NCBI GenBank assembly: GCA_947259885.1
Contig: CAMYNW010000009.1
Span: forward strand, 62,001 to 126,000
DNA length: 64,000 nt
DNA from: an uncultured Gammaproteobacteria bacterium
GTDB lineage: Bacteria > Pseudomonadota > Gammaproteobacteria > Arenicellales > Poriferihabitantaceae
Direction of reading: 5' to 3'
Part shown: positions 17,119 through 26,002 of the stretch, in pieces
Position numbering within the stretch: position 1 is the first letter of the stretch
How the letters are laid out: each line of letters starts with the position of its first letter
Translations under genes and position numbers: made by a program
The notes under the pieces: generated by a model
Database searches by the model: none
What the model was told of the DNA's origin: nothing
What the model saw: the letters and a program-made list of their open reading frames with translations, nothing else

Positions 17119-17720
17119 AGAAGCTTTATTTGAAACCTGTTTGAACGCCTTTATACCCTTAGCAACCTCACGATGCCCGGACTGCACCGATAGTTACAAC
17201 ACTGACTGTAAATAACACTGAATGTGGATTCGATTTCCGGACCTTTGCCAATCATTATCTCAATATCACAAGTATGCGTATTAAGTAAAAGTAATATAAA
17301 GCACATTCTCACCTGAGTGAAACGCATCGATCAAGGTGAACGCAAGTTAACCTCGGGATAAAACGTTTGAATGATCCAGACACGTGCTTTTTACTTCCTG
17401 ATTCTTGGTCAAAAAATGGACTGGTTCGACCTATTCAGTTGATAAAAAACCGCTGTTTTTGCGCGCACTAGTTTGGCTTTCCTACTCAGCCCTTGCCCTG
17501 CGGCATTTTTTTGCCGAAAACCCGGCTCGGACCAAATTTCTAAGTTTATAGTGTGTTAAAGTGCGCACATAATTTGTGTTTCCATTGAAGATGTAGTTAT
17601 AAATGGAACAGTTTATACGGGGCAAACTGAAATAACTGCATTCAGATTACCTGTATAAAAAGGATTTCGCGCAGTACCTTAATTTGAATCGGCACTAATG
17701 CCCGACAGGAGAATATTGCG
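17119..17720. promoter_or_regulatory. Divergent intergenic region between VWA and Na/Pi genes
   Basis: About 600 bases between divergent genes must hold both promoters. It is AT-rich and contains a short hairpin, CGGCA-(6)-TGCCG at 17501-17516, whose loop is all T. A clear AGGAG site (17706-17710) precedes ATG 17721. No ORF of credible coding quality is seen. Confidence 0.4.
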
Positions 17721-19523
17721 ATGCTAAGAAAGATATTTCTGCCTACCATCATGCTGATACTGGCTTATGGATTCTGGGTCAGCCCTGATTTCAAGGAAAT
17801 TGCTGCTGGTGTTTCCATATTTCTATTCGGCATGCTGTTTCTCGAGGAAGGATTCAAGGCATTTACCGGTGGCGTTTTAGAAAAGCTGCTGCAGAGAACC
17901 ACGGACAAAACCTGGAAAAGCTTGCTGTTTGGTGTTGTCTCGACGACGATCATGCAGTCGAGTTCCCTGGTGTCGGTGATCACCATTTCATTTATCAGTG
18001 CCGGACTGGTTACTCTAGTGGCGGGTATCGGGATTATTTTCGGTGCTAATATCGGCACCACGACCGGCGCCTGGCTGGTAGCCGCTTTCGGACTCAAGGT
18101 AAAAATCTCGGCCTACGCAATGCCCATGCTGGTGTTCGGCATTGTTTTATCTTTTCAGAAATCCAAATATTATAAGGGTGTGGGTGCAGTCCTGGCCGGG
18201 CTCGGTTTCCTGTTTTTAGGCATTCATTATATGAAAGAGGGTTTCGAAGCATTTAAGGACAGCTTTGACCTGGCTTCACTGGCGGTGGGCGGCTACCCGG
18301 GATTGTTTCTGTTTGCCGCAATAGGTGCCGCCGCGACGGTTGTCATGCAATCCAGCCATGCAACACTGGTGCTGATTCTAACCGCACTGGCAGCGTCGCA
18401 GGTCACCTATGAAAACGCCCTGGCACTTGCTATCGGCGCTAACGTCGGTACCACGATAACCGCCATTATCGGTTCGCTGAGCGCAAACGTTCAAGGCAAG
18501 CGGTTGGCAGGCGCACATCTGATTTTTAATGTCGCCACCGGCGTGGTCGCGATAGCCTTCATCAGCCAGTTCGTCTGGGCGGTCGACGCCGTGAGCAATC
18601 GTGTGGGAATCGCCGCCGATAATTACACAATGAAGCTGGCGGTATTTCATACCCTGTTCAATCTTGCTGGGGTATTGTTAATGGTTCCCCTGATCCAGCG
18701 AATGTCTGATTTCCTGATCAAGTCTCTCCCTGAAAAGGCCAAGGATATCGCCCAGCCTTTATATCTCAACGAAGCCGCGTTCGAGTTCCCGGAAACCGTA
18801 CTAAAAGCGTTGAAGAAGGAGGTATGGCACTTGTTTGACTCGGCTTTCGAAATAATGGCTCATGGGATAAATCTGCATCGCAGAGAGATTCTGAAGTCTG
18901 AGGACCTGGAAAAAACCATTGACAACGACCGTGAGGTTCACGAGCTCGATCTTGATGAGCTATACGAAAGTAAAGTTAAGGTGCTATACAGCGCGATTGT
19001 CGAATTTATTTCAAAGTCACAATCGCATATGCCCAGCGTATTTTCCGAGGAAATGTTCCGGCTGCGCAAGGCCGCGGGGGAAATCGTCGAATGCGTCAAA
19101 CACATCAAACATCTGAGGAAAAATGCAACGAAATACATGCTTTCCGAAAACGAGAATATTCGTGACGAATACAACAAACTCAGATACCAGATAGCCATGG
19201 TTCTGCGGGAAATTTATCGCCTGCGGGGGGAAGAAGACTACGATCATGCACTAGGACTGCTCGAAATGGATGAATTGAAGGCGGAAATACAGTCTACCCA
19301 AGCGGATCTTGACGTCCGGGTCACCAGGATACTGAAAGATGATCAGATTACACCCCGAATGGCAACTTCGTTGCTGAACGACTTCAATTATGTCGATGAA
19401 ACTTCGCGGCACCTGCTCGACACCGCCCAGGCACTATTGGGCTCGCATTTACACCTGGTAGCCGAAGCGGCAAAGGAAGTCGTGCTGGATAAGGATGAAA
19501 TTGAACAAGCTTCCGCTGCCTGA
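17721..19523 (+). CDS. Na+/phosphate cotransporter family protein with PhoU-like C-terminus
   Basis: A 600-residue inner-membrane protein. It has the inverted-repeat core of the Na/Pi-cotransporter family: the first repeat carries IMQSSSLVSVITISF then GANIGTTTGAW (about residues 75-120), and the second VMQSSHATLVLILTA then GANVGTTITAIIG (about 210-255). QSS motifs in each repeat form the substrate site in characterised members. About 340-590 is a soluble helical region resembling the PhoU domain. Family members import phosphate with Na+ or adjust phosphate signalling. A good ribosome-binding site (AGGAG) precedes ATG 17721. A small coiled-coil gene follows 64 bases downstream in the same direction. 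Confidence 0.85.
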   Translation: MLRKIFLPTIMLILAYGFWVSPDFKEIAAGVSIFLFGMLFLEEGFKAFTGGVLEKLLQRTTDKTWKSLLFGVVSTTIMQSSSLVSVITISFISAGLVTLVAGIGIIFGANIGTTTGAWLVAAFGLKVKISAYAMPMLVFGIVLSFQKSKYYKGVGAVLAGLGFLFLGIHYMKEGFEAFKDSFDLASLAVGGYPGLFLFAAIGAAATVVMQSSHATLVLILTALAASQVTYENALALAIGANVGTTITAIIGSLSANVQGKRLAGAHLIFNVATGVVAIAFISQFVWAVDAVSNRVGIAADNYTMKLAVFHTLFNLAGVLLMVPLIQRMSDFLIKSLPEKAKDIAQPLYLNEAAFEFPETVLKALKKEVWHLFDSAFEIMAHGINLHRREILKSEDLEKTIDNDREVHELDLDELYESKVKVLYSAIVEFISKSQSHMPSVFSEEMFRLRKAAGEIVECVKHIKHLRKNATKYMLSENENIRDEYNKLRYQIAMVLREIYRLRGEEDYDHALGLLEMDELKAEIQSTQADLDVRVTRILKDDQITPRMATSLLNDFNYVDETSRHLLDTAQALLGSHLHLVAEAAKEVVLDKDEIEQASAA

Positions 19524-19587
19524 AATGAGCAGGTTAAAAAAACACCAACTTTTTCGCGGCGCAACAAATTTTTAAAGAGGTCTACGA

Positions 19588-19827
19588 ATGAAATTTTCCA
19601 ATCTGGTCGACAAGTTTGAAAAACTTGTCCAAAAACATGAAACGGGTACTCAAATCAAACCCGAGAAATTGAGCAAACTCACACAATTGTTGACCGAGAA
19701 AAAATCCCGCTATCAGGCGAAGCTGGATGAAACCGATGATCCCGATAAGCGTCACAAGCTTGAAAGGAGATTGAGAGTTGTCGACGCACAGCTGGAAAAA
19801 TCGAAGCATCTGTCAACTGCGGAATGA
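19588..19827 (+). CDS. Small charged coiled-coil protein, unknown function
   Basis: A 79-residue, highly charged protein (Lys- and Glu-rich, no Cys, no signal or membrane segment). Heptad-like spacing through KFSNLVDKFEKLVQKHE and KLERRLRVVDAQLEK suggests a helical hairpin or coiled coil. GAGG-like TAAAGAGG sits 7-14 bases before ATG 19588, supporting a real gene. It follows the Na/Pi transporter by 64 bases in the same direction and may be co-expressed with it. I do not recognise a named family. Confidence 0.6.
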   Translation: MKFSNLVDKFEKLVQKHETGTQIKPEKLSKLTQLLTEKKSRYQAKLDETDDPDKRHKLERRLRVVDAQLEKSKHLSTAE

Positions 19828-19891
19828 CCTCGTTAATGTGGAACGAAGCAGGCACAGGTTTATTAATTTAGTCGAAAATAATTCGATGAAT

Positions 19892-19905
19892 GTCGCTTAA
19901 GCGAC
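19892..19905. repeat. Perfect 14-base palindrome between convergent genes
   Basis: GTCGCTTAAGCGAC is its own reverse complement with no loop, and a weaker TCGAA-(5)-TTCGA lies just upstream. It sits in the 111-base gap between the coiled-coil gene and the LpxO-like gene, which converge. It could be a protein-binding site; a hairpin terminator is unlikely without a loop. Confidence 0.4.
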
Positions 19906-19938
19906 GACCGTTATCACTTTATCTCGATAAGAGATGGA

Positions 19939-20856
19939 TCAAAAGAAAATCCAGTAAAGCAGCAGCAAGGTTAATGCATTTTTTGTGATCTTATAGGGGA
20001 TCGGGTGCTTTGCTTTTAATGGCCGCGTCACTTCTTTAATTTTATAAATATAGCGAAAAATTTTGTTAAATGTACCCGTCGTATCTTCGTCGCTGTTAGG
20101 GGATGCGCTGACCTTGCCAATAAAACGGCACATCTGTCGGTTAACCCAACCTGAGATCGGACCGCGCATGGGTCGTGCAATATCGGCGAAAAAAATAATG
20201 CGGTCCTTGTCTGTTTCATTCTTTGCGAAATGCATGTATGTCTCATCAAACAGCACGTCTTCGCCGTCACGCCACGAGTAACGCTCATTATCCACCACGA
20301 TATAACAATTATCTGAATTAGGTGTGACCAAACCAAGGTGATAACGTAATGAGCCAGCGTAAGGGTCTCGGTGCTTGCCTAACTCTGCGCCTGCAGGCAA
20401 CATCGCAAACATGGCACCATTGATAGACGGCACGGACTCAACGATCTTCACTGTTTTTGGGCAAAGACGACGCGCTGATTGCGGCGGGTCCTGATACCAT
20501 TTCAGGTAGAACCGTTTCCAGCCGCGCATAAAAAATGAATTAAACGCAAGATCGTCTTTCGCGTGGCTCCGCTCAATAACCTGCCCCGTTTCGTGAAGCG
20601 TGCGCGCTTCTTCACGAATCGTCTCCCAGTTATCGCGTATTATTTGTAATTCCGGAAAATCGTCCTTTGAGATGTATCTCGAATTCCGTATCCGCGACAT
20701 CAGGTACACCCAGACATTTATCGGCGCTGTGAATGTCGAGTGGTCGAGAAGCTGACGAAAAAACGGGTAGCGCAGTGTACCGCGGTAATGCACATAAAGA
20801 GTGCTGCACACGAAAATGTACAACACGATCATTTTATTGCTTAACAGAAGCTCCAT
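19939..20856 (-). CDS. LpxO-like aspartyl/asparaginyl beta-hydroxylase family dioxygenase
   Basis: A 305-residue protein. An N-terminal membrane segment (about 8-24) and a C-terminal hydrophobic tail bracket a soluble 2-oxoglutarate/Fe(II) dioxygenase domain. Iron ligands are the H-R-D of AGAELGKHRDPYAGSLRYHLGL and a distal His in VLFDETYMHFAKNETD; the co-substrate Arg lies in KDRIIFFADIARPM. This arrangement matches LpxO, which 2-hydroxylates a secondary acyl chain of lipid A at the inner membrane. Aspartyl hydroxylase-type homologues have other substrates, so the lipid A role is a family-based inference. The next gene on the strand is an ArnT-like transferase, another lipid A-type enzyme. 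Confidence 0.8.
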   Translation of the reverse strand: MELLLSNKMIVLYIFVCSTLYVHYRGTLRYPFFRQLLDHSTFTAPINVWVYLMSRIRNSRYISKDDFPELQIIRDNWETIREEARTLHETGQVIERSHAKDDLAFNSFFMRGWKRFYLKWYQDPPQSARRLCPKTVKIVESVPSINGAMFAMLPAGAELGKHRDPYAGSLRYHLGLVTPNSDNCYIVVDNERYSWRDGEDVLFDETYMHFAKNETDKDRIIFFADIARPMRGPISGWVNRQMCRFIGKVSASPNSDEDTTGTFNKIFRYIYKIKEVTRPLKAKHPIPYKITKNALTLLLLYWIFF

Positions 20857-21090
20857 TTAAGAATTGACCAATCAGTCAGCCGTGATTCTAACGCGAGGCC
20901 AACAGGCCATGCTACCTGCACCTGCCAAATGCATGATCCGCAAGTACCATTTAGCAAAGGCTATCATTAATTATTCAATCGAATGACTGGTTAATATTTG
21001 GGCAATCACTTCAACAAGGAGTATAGGTGAGGGACGCTGTGGTCAATATAGTTTTCCTAGGCTAGATTGCGAATCACGATTAACTATCAA

Positions 21091-22707
21091 TCACGTGTCT
21101 GGCTTATTGCTCACTATTGCTTTATTACCAATCACTTTGAGCACATGATAATCGTCTTTGAACGCGTCTTCTTCAGTCCGAGCGCGTGATCGAACCAGAA
21201 CATACACTCTATTCTCATCTGCAAGATACTCGTTCAACTCCTGCTCGGTTTTTAGCACAACCGCATCCCGCTGGGCATAAAATACTGCCGAATCAAGGAG
21301 CTGGCCGTAGAATCGAAACTTCTCACCCGGTGGTAACAGTCGATCCAGTTCAACTGCAATCTGTTTCGACCCCTTGTAGGCGTTGACATCCGGCACTACT
21401 GCAAACAGTGTGTAGAATAGAAATATTGGTGAAATCACACTAAAAACAATAAATAAGTGTAGATTCTTACGAAACCAGGTCAACAAGAATGCAAGTCCAA
21501 ATAGCGCAGATATCAACGACATCGCTATTTCAAATTCTTTCCAGACAACCCCTGATCTGAAACCGACGTATGCCCAGGGCTTTTCAACGATCACGTAACC
21601 GGTAAACAACCCGAGCAGTGCAAATACAACACCTGTTCCAAACAATACGCCAATTCGTGATCTTTTCGTCGGCCGTTCCAGAAATTCGTACCAATATCTC
21701 CCCAGCAATAGCGCTGCGGCCGGAAATATCGGTAACAGATAGGTCCCTAGTTTCGACGTTGCAGCGGAGAAAAACAGAAATATAAATACAACCCACATGA
21801 CCAGAAAAAGGATCATTCCAGTTTTACTGGTGCGACGATATTTTATCGCGCGCGTGATTGCCTGCGGCAGCATCAAGCTCCAGGGTAAGAGTCCAAGCAG
21901 CAAAACAGGTAGATAATAGTAAAAAGGTTCGGGATGACGCGGTGTATATTCACCGGTTCCACCTAGGAAGTTAGCCGCGTGTTGCTGGACTAAAAAATAG
22001 TGCACGTAGCCTGGATTGGCCTTCTCCATAAGCACGAACCAGGGCGTAACGATCAACAGAAAAATCATGATACCAAGTGGTATCTGCATCTTCAGCAGCA
22101 ACTTGATCCTATCGGGATGTAATAGATACGGGCCGATCACCAGGCCCGTTAAGACAATTGCAAGCGGCCCCTTGGTTAAAAACGCCAGCGCGATAGCCAT
22201 ATAGAAGGCCAGAAAGTAACGCCGCCGCATACTCTCATCAATGGCCCCGGAAGCAAAACAATACAGTGCCAAAGTGGTAAAAAAAGTGAATGGAATATCG
22301 TACTGAACGACACGTGACAAAACCATCATTTCAAACGAGGTGGCCAAAATCACCCCTGCAAGTAAACCAGTCTTGGCATCAAATATTTTACGACCGAATA
22401 GATAGGTCAATACAACACACCCAAAACCAGCAATCGCCGATGGCATTCTCGCTGCCGACTCGGTTACGCCGAACAAGACAAACGCGATGGCGTTGGACCA
22501 ATTAAACAGGGCCGGTTTATCGAAAAAGGCGACGCCGTTGAATACGGGTGTAACCCAATCGCCTGAAATCACCATGTTTTGCGCCATGGCGGCATGCATG
22601 CCTTCATCAATATCCCATATATCCTGAATGCCAAGTCCAACAAAGAACACCACGACGCAGAGCGCAAACAGCAGTCCAATGTGGAAATATTCTTCACGGG
22701 CAGACAT
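21091..22707 (-). CDS. ArnT/PMT-like glycosyltransferase (family GT39/GT83), multi-spanning
   Basis: A 538-residue inner-membrane protein with about 11-12 hydrophobic helices. The first periplasmic loop holds the acidic pair typical of GT-C transferases, W-D-I-D-E-G (residues about 31-36), followed by GDWVTPVFNGVAFFDKPALFNW, which matches the F-x-KPP..Y/W pattern of ArnT-like enzymes. These enzymes move a sugar from a polyprenyl-phosphate donor onto lipid A, protein or glycans in the periplasm. Only a short periplasmic C-terminal domain (about 450-535) follows the helices. The acceptor is unknown. It lies beside LpxO-like and other envelope genes, which makes lipid A or another glycolipid the likeliest target. 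Confidence 0.8.
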   Translation of the reverse strand: MSAREEYFHIGLLFALCVVVFFVGLGIQDIWDIDEGMHAAMAQNMVISGDWVTPVFNGVAFFDKPALFNWSNAIAFVLFGVTESAARMPSAIAGFGCVVLTYLFGRKIFDAKTGLLAGVILATSFEMMVLSRVVQYDIPFTFFTTLALYCFASGAIDESMRRRYFLAFYMAIALAFLTKGPLAIVLTGLVIGPYLLHPDRIKLLLKMQIPLGIMIFLLIVTPWFVLMEKANPGYVHYFLVQQHAANFLGGTGEYTPRHPEPFYYYLPVLLLGLLPWSLMLPQAITRAIKYRRTSKTGMILFLVMWVVFIFLFFSAATSKLGTYLLPIFPAAALLLGRYWYEFLERPTKRSRIGVLFGTGVVFALLGLFTGYVIVEKPWAYVGFRSGVVWKEFEIAMSLISALFGLAFLLTWFRKNLHLFIVFSVISPIFLFYTLFAVVPDVNAYKGSKQIAVELDRLLPPGEKFRFYGQLLDSAVFYAQRDAVVLKTEQELNEYLADENRVYVLVRSRARTEEDAFKDDYHVLKVIGNKAIVSNKPDT

Positions 22708-23123
22708 CAGCAGCAGTTGATGGGTCGGTTTTCGGGCTTGATTAGGCGCATCCTGAATCTTTGTTATACGGTTTGACTGGTTTACTCAAAACATCGTTGC
22801 GGCTTATGCCACGGCAAATAGTTAATTTAAGATAATCAAGACCTTGTGATCGGCTAACTAGGCGATGAGCAACCACCAATGAGGTGCAGCCCTCGAAGTC
22901 ATGAAGATATCAGATTTATACAATGAATAAAGGTGGCCACCACTAAAAAGTTTAAGTTGGTTAATGTTGGTAGCGTGCAGCACCTTCTAAAGCACGGCCA
23001 GTAAATCTCTAATAATCTACGCGCGAGTGCGCCAACTTTACTATTTTTGCAACGACCAATAACTGTTAGGATTGCCTCGCGGAGAAAAGTCTAATCCATC
23101 TATTCCGATTCCAGAGAATTCGT
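22708..23123. promoter_or_regulatory. Divergent spacer between ArnT-like and FAD oxidase genes
   Basis: A 416-base region separating two divergent genes, without a credible coding frame. It holds a 10-base palindrome GGTGGCCACC at 22932-22941. Promoters for both neighbours must lie here, but I could not assign -10/-35 boxes with confidence. Confidence 0.35.
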
Positions 23124-24635
23124 TTGTTGAACCAGCATAGAGAAGAATTACCCCCATTCATGGATTGGGAAAACACCCGAGCGCTAGTCGGTCCCCTTCA
23201 CGCGAACTGTCTGGTGGCAAAAGTCCGTAATATTGAAGAATGTCAGGAGACCATTCGATATGCCCGCATCAATAAACTATCAATTTGTCCGAGGGGTGGC
23301 GGGTACAGTTATGGCGACGCCATACTGAATCACAAAAACCTGTTGCTCGACACCTCTCGAATGAACCGCGTCATCAGTCTGGATGAAGCATCTGGACAGG
23401 TGATTTTACAACCTGGCGCTATGCTGATTGATGTTCAAAAATTAGCGCTACCCCATAAATTGGTGCTGGCTTCCGTGCCGTCGGAACCCACCATCACCGT
23501 TGCCGGAGCAGCGGCTGCGAACGTTAACGGCAAAGATGGCTGGCGTATTGGGAACTTTGGCGATCAGGTGATCCAAATCAAGCTGATGATCGCATCCGGC
23601 GAGACCATTTGTGCAAGCCGCTCGGAAAACTCCGATGTTTTCTTTGCTGTGATCGGGGGTCTGGGATTGCTTGGTGTCATTGTCGAACTCACTCTTCAGT
23701 TGAGACGAATCCCGTCCATTTTCATCCACGTCTCCCGCCATCACGCTCCCAATCTCTCTGCGCTGCTGACTAAACTCAAAGAGGTTAAAGCACGCAGCGA
23801 CCATGCCGTTGTATGGCTGGATTCCTTTGCTACAGGACATAAAATGGGGCGAGGTGTCATCCACTCTACCCACTGGTTAGAGGATAGTGGGGAGGAAGAT
23901 CTCGGGCATTCAATTGCCCGCAGCATGCAAAGACTCGACTCACGTCGTGCCCACGCCGCTGCTTTGGCACCCGTAGTCAGCCGCATCGTGAGCCTGATGA
24001 TGAATTTTCAATCCCTGTCGGTGGGCTTATTTAACAAACTATACTTCCGATATTGCGAGATACGCACCCGGCTGGGAAGCGCCGACAACGACGAGAGCAT
24101 CGTTCGTTACAGTTTTGACGCAAGCTTCATGATACCTTCGGCGGCAGCGGTCTGCGGCCCTCATGGATACACTATACAGCTCACGGTTCCGGACACCGAA
24201 GCGCTAGACGCGATTTCTGAGATGCTCAGGGTATGCCAGGACTCCCCCTGCTATCCGGCAAAACTAATCATGCGGCTGCATCGCCACGACGATCATATCG
24301 TATCGTTTTGTGAAGACGGCTACAGTTTGAATTTCGAGTTCCACCCAAAGAAAAGACAAATCGTAAAGATGAAAGAATTCGCAGACAAGCTCATCGAGAT
24401 TACGATAAAACATGGAGGAAAGGTGCATTTGGCAAAGGACCACATACTCTCCAGATCTCAGTTTCAGCGACTGTATCCTCGTTATATCGAGTTCCTGGAG
24501 ATCAAACAACGGCTCGATCCTGATGAACTTTTTCAGTCAGAACTATACAGACGACTGCTGCGCGAAGGAACCGCTGCGACAGCGGGCGAAAGCGCAGGCG
24601 AAAATCTCTGGAAAGGTCAGGCGGCGGCCGGCTGA
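23124..24635 (+). CDS. FAD-binding (PCMH/GlcD-type) oxidase, DprE1-like group
   Basis: A 503-residue flavoprotein, start either TTG 23124 or ATG 23160 (MDWEN); the latter is the first ATG but has only a distant purine stretch. The PCMH FAD domain covers about 25-195: the P-R-G-G-G-Y-S-Y-G-D loop binds the FAD pyrophosphate, followed by VILQPGAMLIDV, VAGAAAANVNGKDGWRIGNFGDQV and FFAVIGGLGLLGVIVEL. That pattern resembles decaprenylphosphoryl-ribose 2-oxidase (DprE1) and related sugar or alcohol oxidases. The C-terminal cap, ending in KAHL-type KVHLAKDH...FLEIKQRLDPDELF, matches the family. The end overlaps the convergent DegT gene by 19 bases. A sugar-lipid oxidation step is plausible. Confidence 0.75.
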   Translation: MLNQHREELPPFMDWENTRALVGPLHANCLVAKVRNIEECQETIRYARINKLSICPRGGGYSYGDAILNHKNLLLDTSRMNRVISLDEASGQVILQPGAMLIDVQKLALPHKLVLASVPSEPTITVAGAAAANVNGKDGWRIGNFGDQVIQIKLMIASGETICASRSENSDVFFAVIGGLGLLGVIVELTLQLRRIPSIFIHVSRHHAPNLSALLTKLKEVKARSDHAVVWLDSFATGHKMGRGVIHSTHWLEDSGEEDLGHSIARSMQRLDSRRAHAAALAPVVSRIVSLMMNFQSLSVGLFNKLYFRYCEIRTRLGSADNDESIVRYSFDASFMIPSAAAVCGPHGYTIQLTVPDTEALDAISEMLRVCQDSPCYPAKLIMRLHRHDDHIVSFCEDGYSLNFEFHPKKRQIVKMKEFADKLIEITIKHGGKVHLAKDHILSRSQFQRLYPRYIEFLEIKQRLDPDELFQSELYRRLLREGTAATAGESAGENLWKGQAAAG

Positions 24636-25864
24636 GCGCTGATTTCGGCGATAGCCTCATCAACCGAACTGGCCACATGGTCTACTTGACTGTCAGACAT
24701 TTCGGGGTAAGCAGGCAGGTGCAGGACCTCCCGCTCAGCCCGAGCCGCATTCGGGAAAGCGGCCTCCCCTTCGAACATCCTGCTGCAGTCCCGCATGTAA
24801 AGATGTTTGCTGTCAACACCTCTTTTCAATAAGGCGGCAGCCAGTTTTTTGAGACTGCTTGCCAGCACCGTGGCCAGCATATAATTCGCGTAACTACCCT
24901 CTTCCGTGGACACCGGCTTCTGCACCGGAATCTTGCCGTCAAGCTGACTGATCAGTCGTTCCGCATTGGCGGTTCGACGCTGATTCCGATTCTCAATAGT
25001 TTTCATTTGACGCAAACCCAGTCGGGCCTGATAGTTGGTATAACGTCCCATCTTTCCTGCCAGCGACACCTCGTCACCCTGGTACCCTGAAGCAAACCTG
25101 TCCTCATCGCCGGACCCTGAAGAGGCAAGCCGAAGCACCTGATAGACCCCCATATTGAAAAGAAATGGATTGGTAACAGCCGCCTCAAAAGTGGTCTTGG
25201 AAAGTCGACGGGCCAGCCACTTGAAGCCGTTCCGTGGCTCCTGAGCCGCAAGCTGCCGGAGTCGTTGCCCCACCTCTGAACTAGACAATGTAACCATGCC
25301 GCCACCCATTGTATTAATCACTTTGGACGTTTCAAAACTAAAACAACCTGCATCTCCGAAAGCGCCTACCTTGTTCGATCCAACAGACGCGCCATAACAA
25401 TGGGCACAGTCCTCTATCAACTTCGCCTGATGTGACGCGCAAATATCGGAAATCTCAACAATCTGGCAGGGCACACCATACAGGTGAGTAGCAATCACTG
25501 CCTGCGTAGTGTCAGAACATTCTTGCGCCAACAGTTTTGGATCCATCCCCAGGGTCGCCATCTCGCAATCAACAAACTTCAGGTCGTAGCCCATGGACTT
25601 GACGATAAACGGCACCACTGGATAGCCGAATGCCGAACATATGACCTCGCCACCTGGCTCAATACCCAGGCTATCAAAAAGAAAACGAAAACCTGCGCGT
25701 CCCGAAGGCACGGTCACCGCATCCTCAACCGAGATATAACTCGCGAAATCCCGTTCAAATCGCTCAATGTGGCTGCCCTCCCACAAATCGCCTCGAATCA
25801 GACTCGTTATTGCCGAGCGCCACGCGCCTTGCGGCAATCGAATTCGTTGTCTTGGAATAGCCAT
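24617..25864 (-). CDS. DegT/DnrJ/EryC1/StrS-family PLP aminotransferase
   Basis: A 415-residue fold-type I aminotransferase. Landmarks of the sugar-aminotransferase family: EVICSAFGYPVVPF, ATHLYGVPCQI, KLIEDCAHCYGA (the PLP-ring Asp), and FSFETSKVINTMGGGMV, where the Lys after the Ser-Phe-Glu-Thr-Ser would form the internal aldimine. These enzymes aminate nucleotide-linked keto sugars for glycans. Its C-terminus overlaps the tail of the FAD oxidase gene by 19 bases on the other strand. Upstream 138 bases separate it from the flippase-like gene, which is divergent. Product sugar is not known; within this cluster a glycolipid or LPS sugar is likely. Confidence 0.85.
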   Translation of the reverse strand: MAIPRQRIRLPQGAWRSAITSLIRGDLWEGSHIERFERDFASYISVEDAVTVPSGRAGFRFLFDSLGIEPGGEVICSAFGYPVVPFIVKSMGYDLKFVDCEMATLGMDPKLLAQECSDTTQAVIATHLYGVPCQIVEISDICASHQAKLIEDCAHCYGASVGSNKVGAFGDAGCFSFETSKVINTMGGGMVTLSSSEVGQRLRQLAAQEPRNGFKWLARRLSKTTFEAAVTNPFLFNMGVYQVLRLASSGSGDEDRFASGYQGDEVSLAGKMGRYTNYQARLGLRQMKTIENRNQRRTANAERLISQLDGKIPVQKPVSTEEGSYANYMLATVLASSLKKLAAALLKRGVDSKHLYMRDCSRMFEGEAAFPNAARAEREVLHLPAYPEMSDSQVDHVASSVDEAIAEISAQPAAA

Positions 25865-26002
25865 TTTTTTCCTAATTGAGGGTGCGACAGATCATGGGCA
25901 ATGCGATAATGTAGTGCAACGTTAAACGGCAAGCAACCATATCCGGTTTGTCCGTCAAATTATTTCTTATTCCGCGCTTTCCACCACTAATTCAGATTTT
26001 GC

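Noticed and set aside
17501..17516. CGGCA-(T)-TGCCG as a transcription terminator.
   Set aside because: The T-run is in the loop, not after the stem, and the stem has only five pairs.
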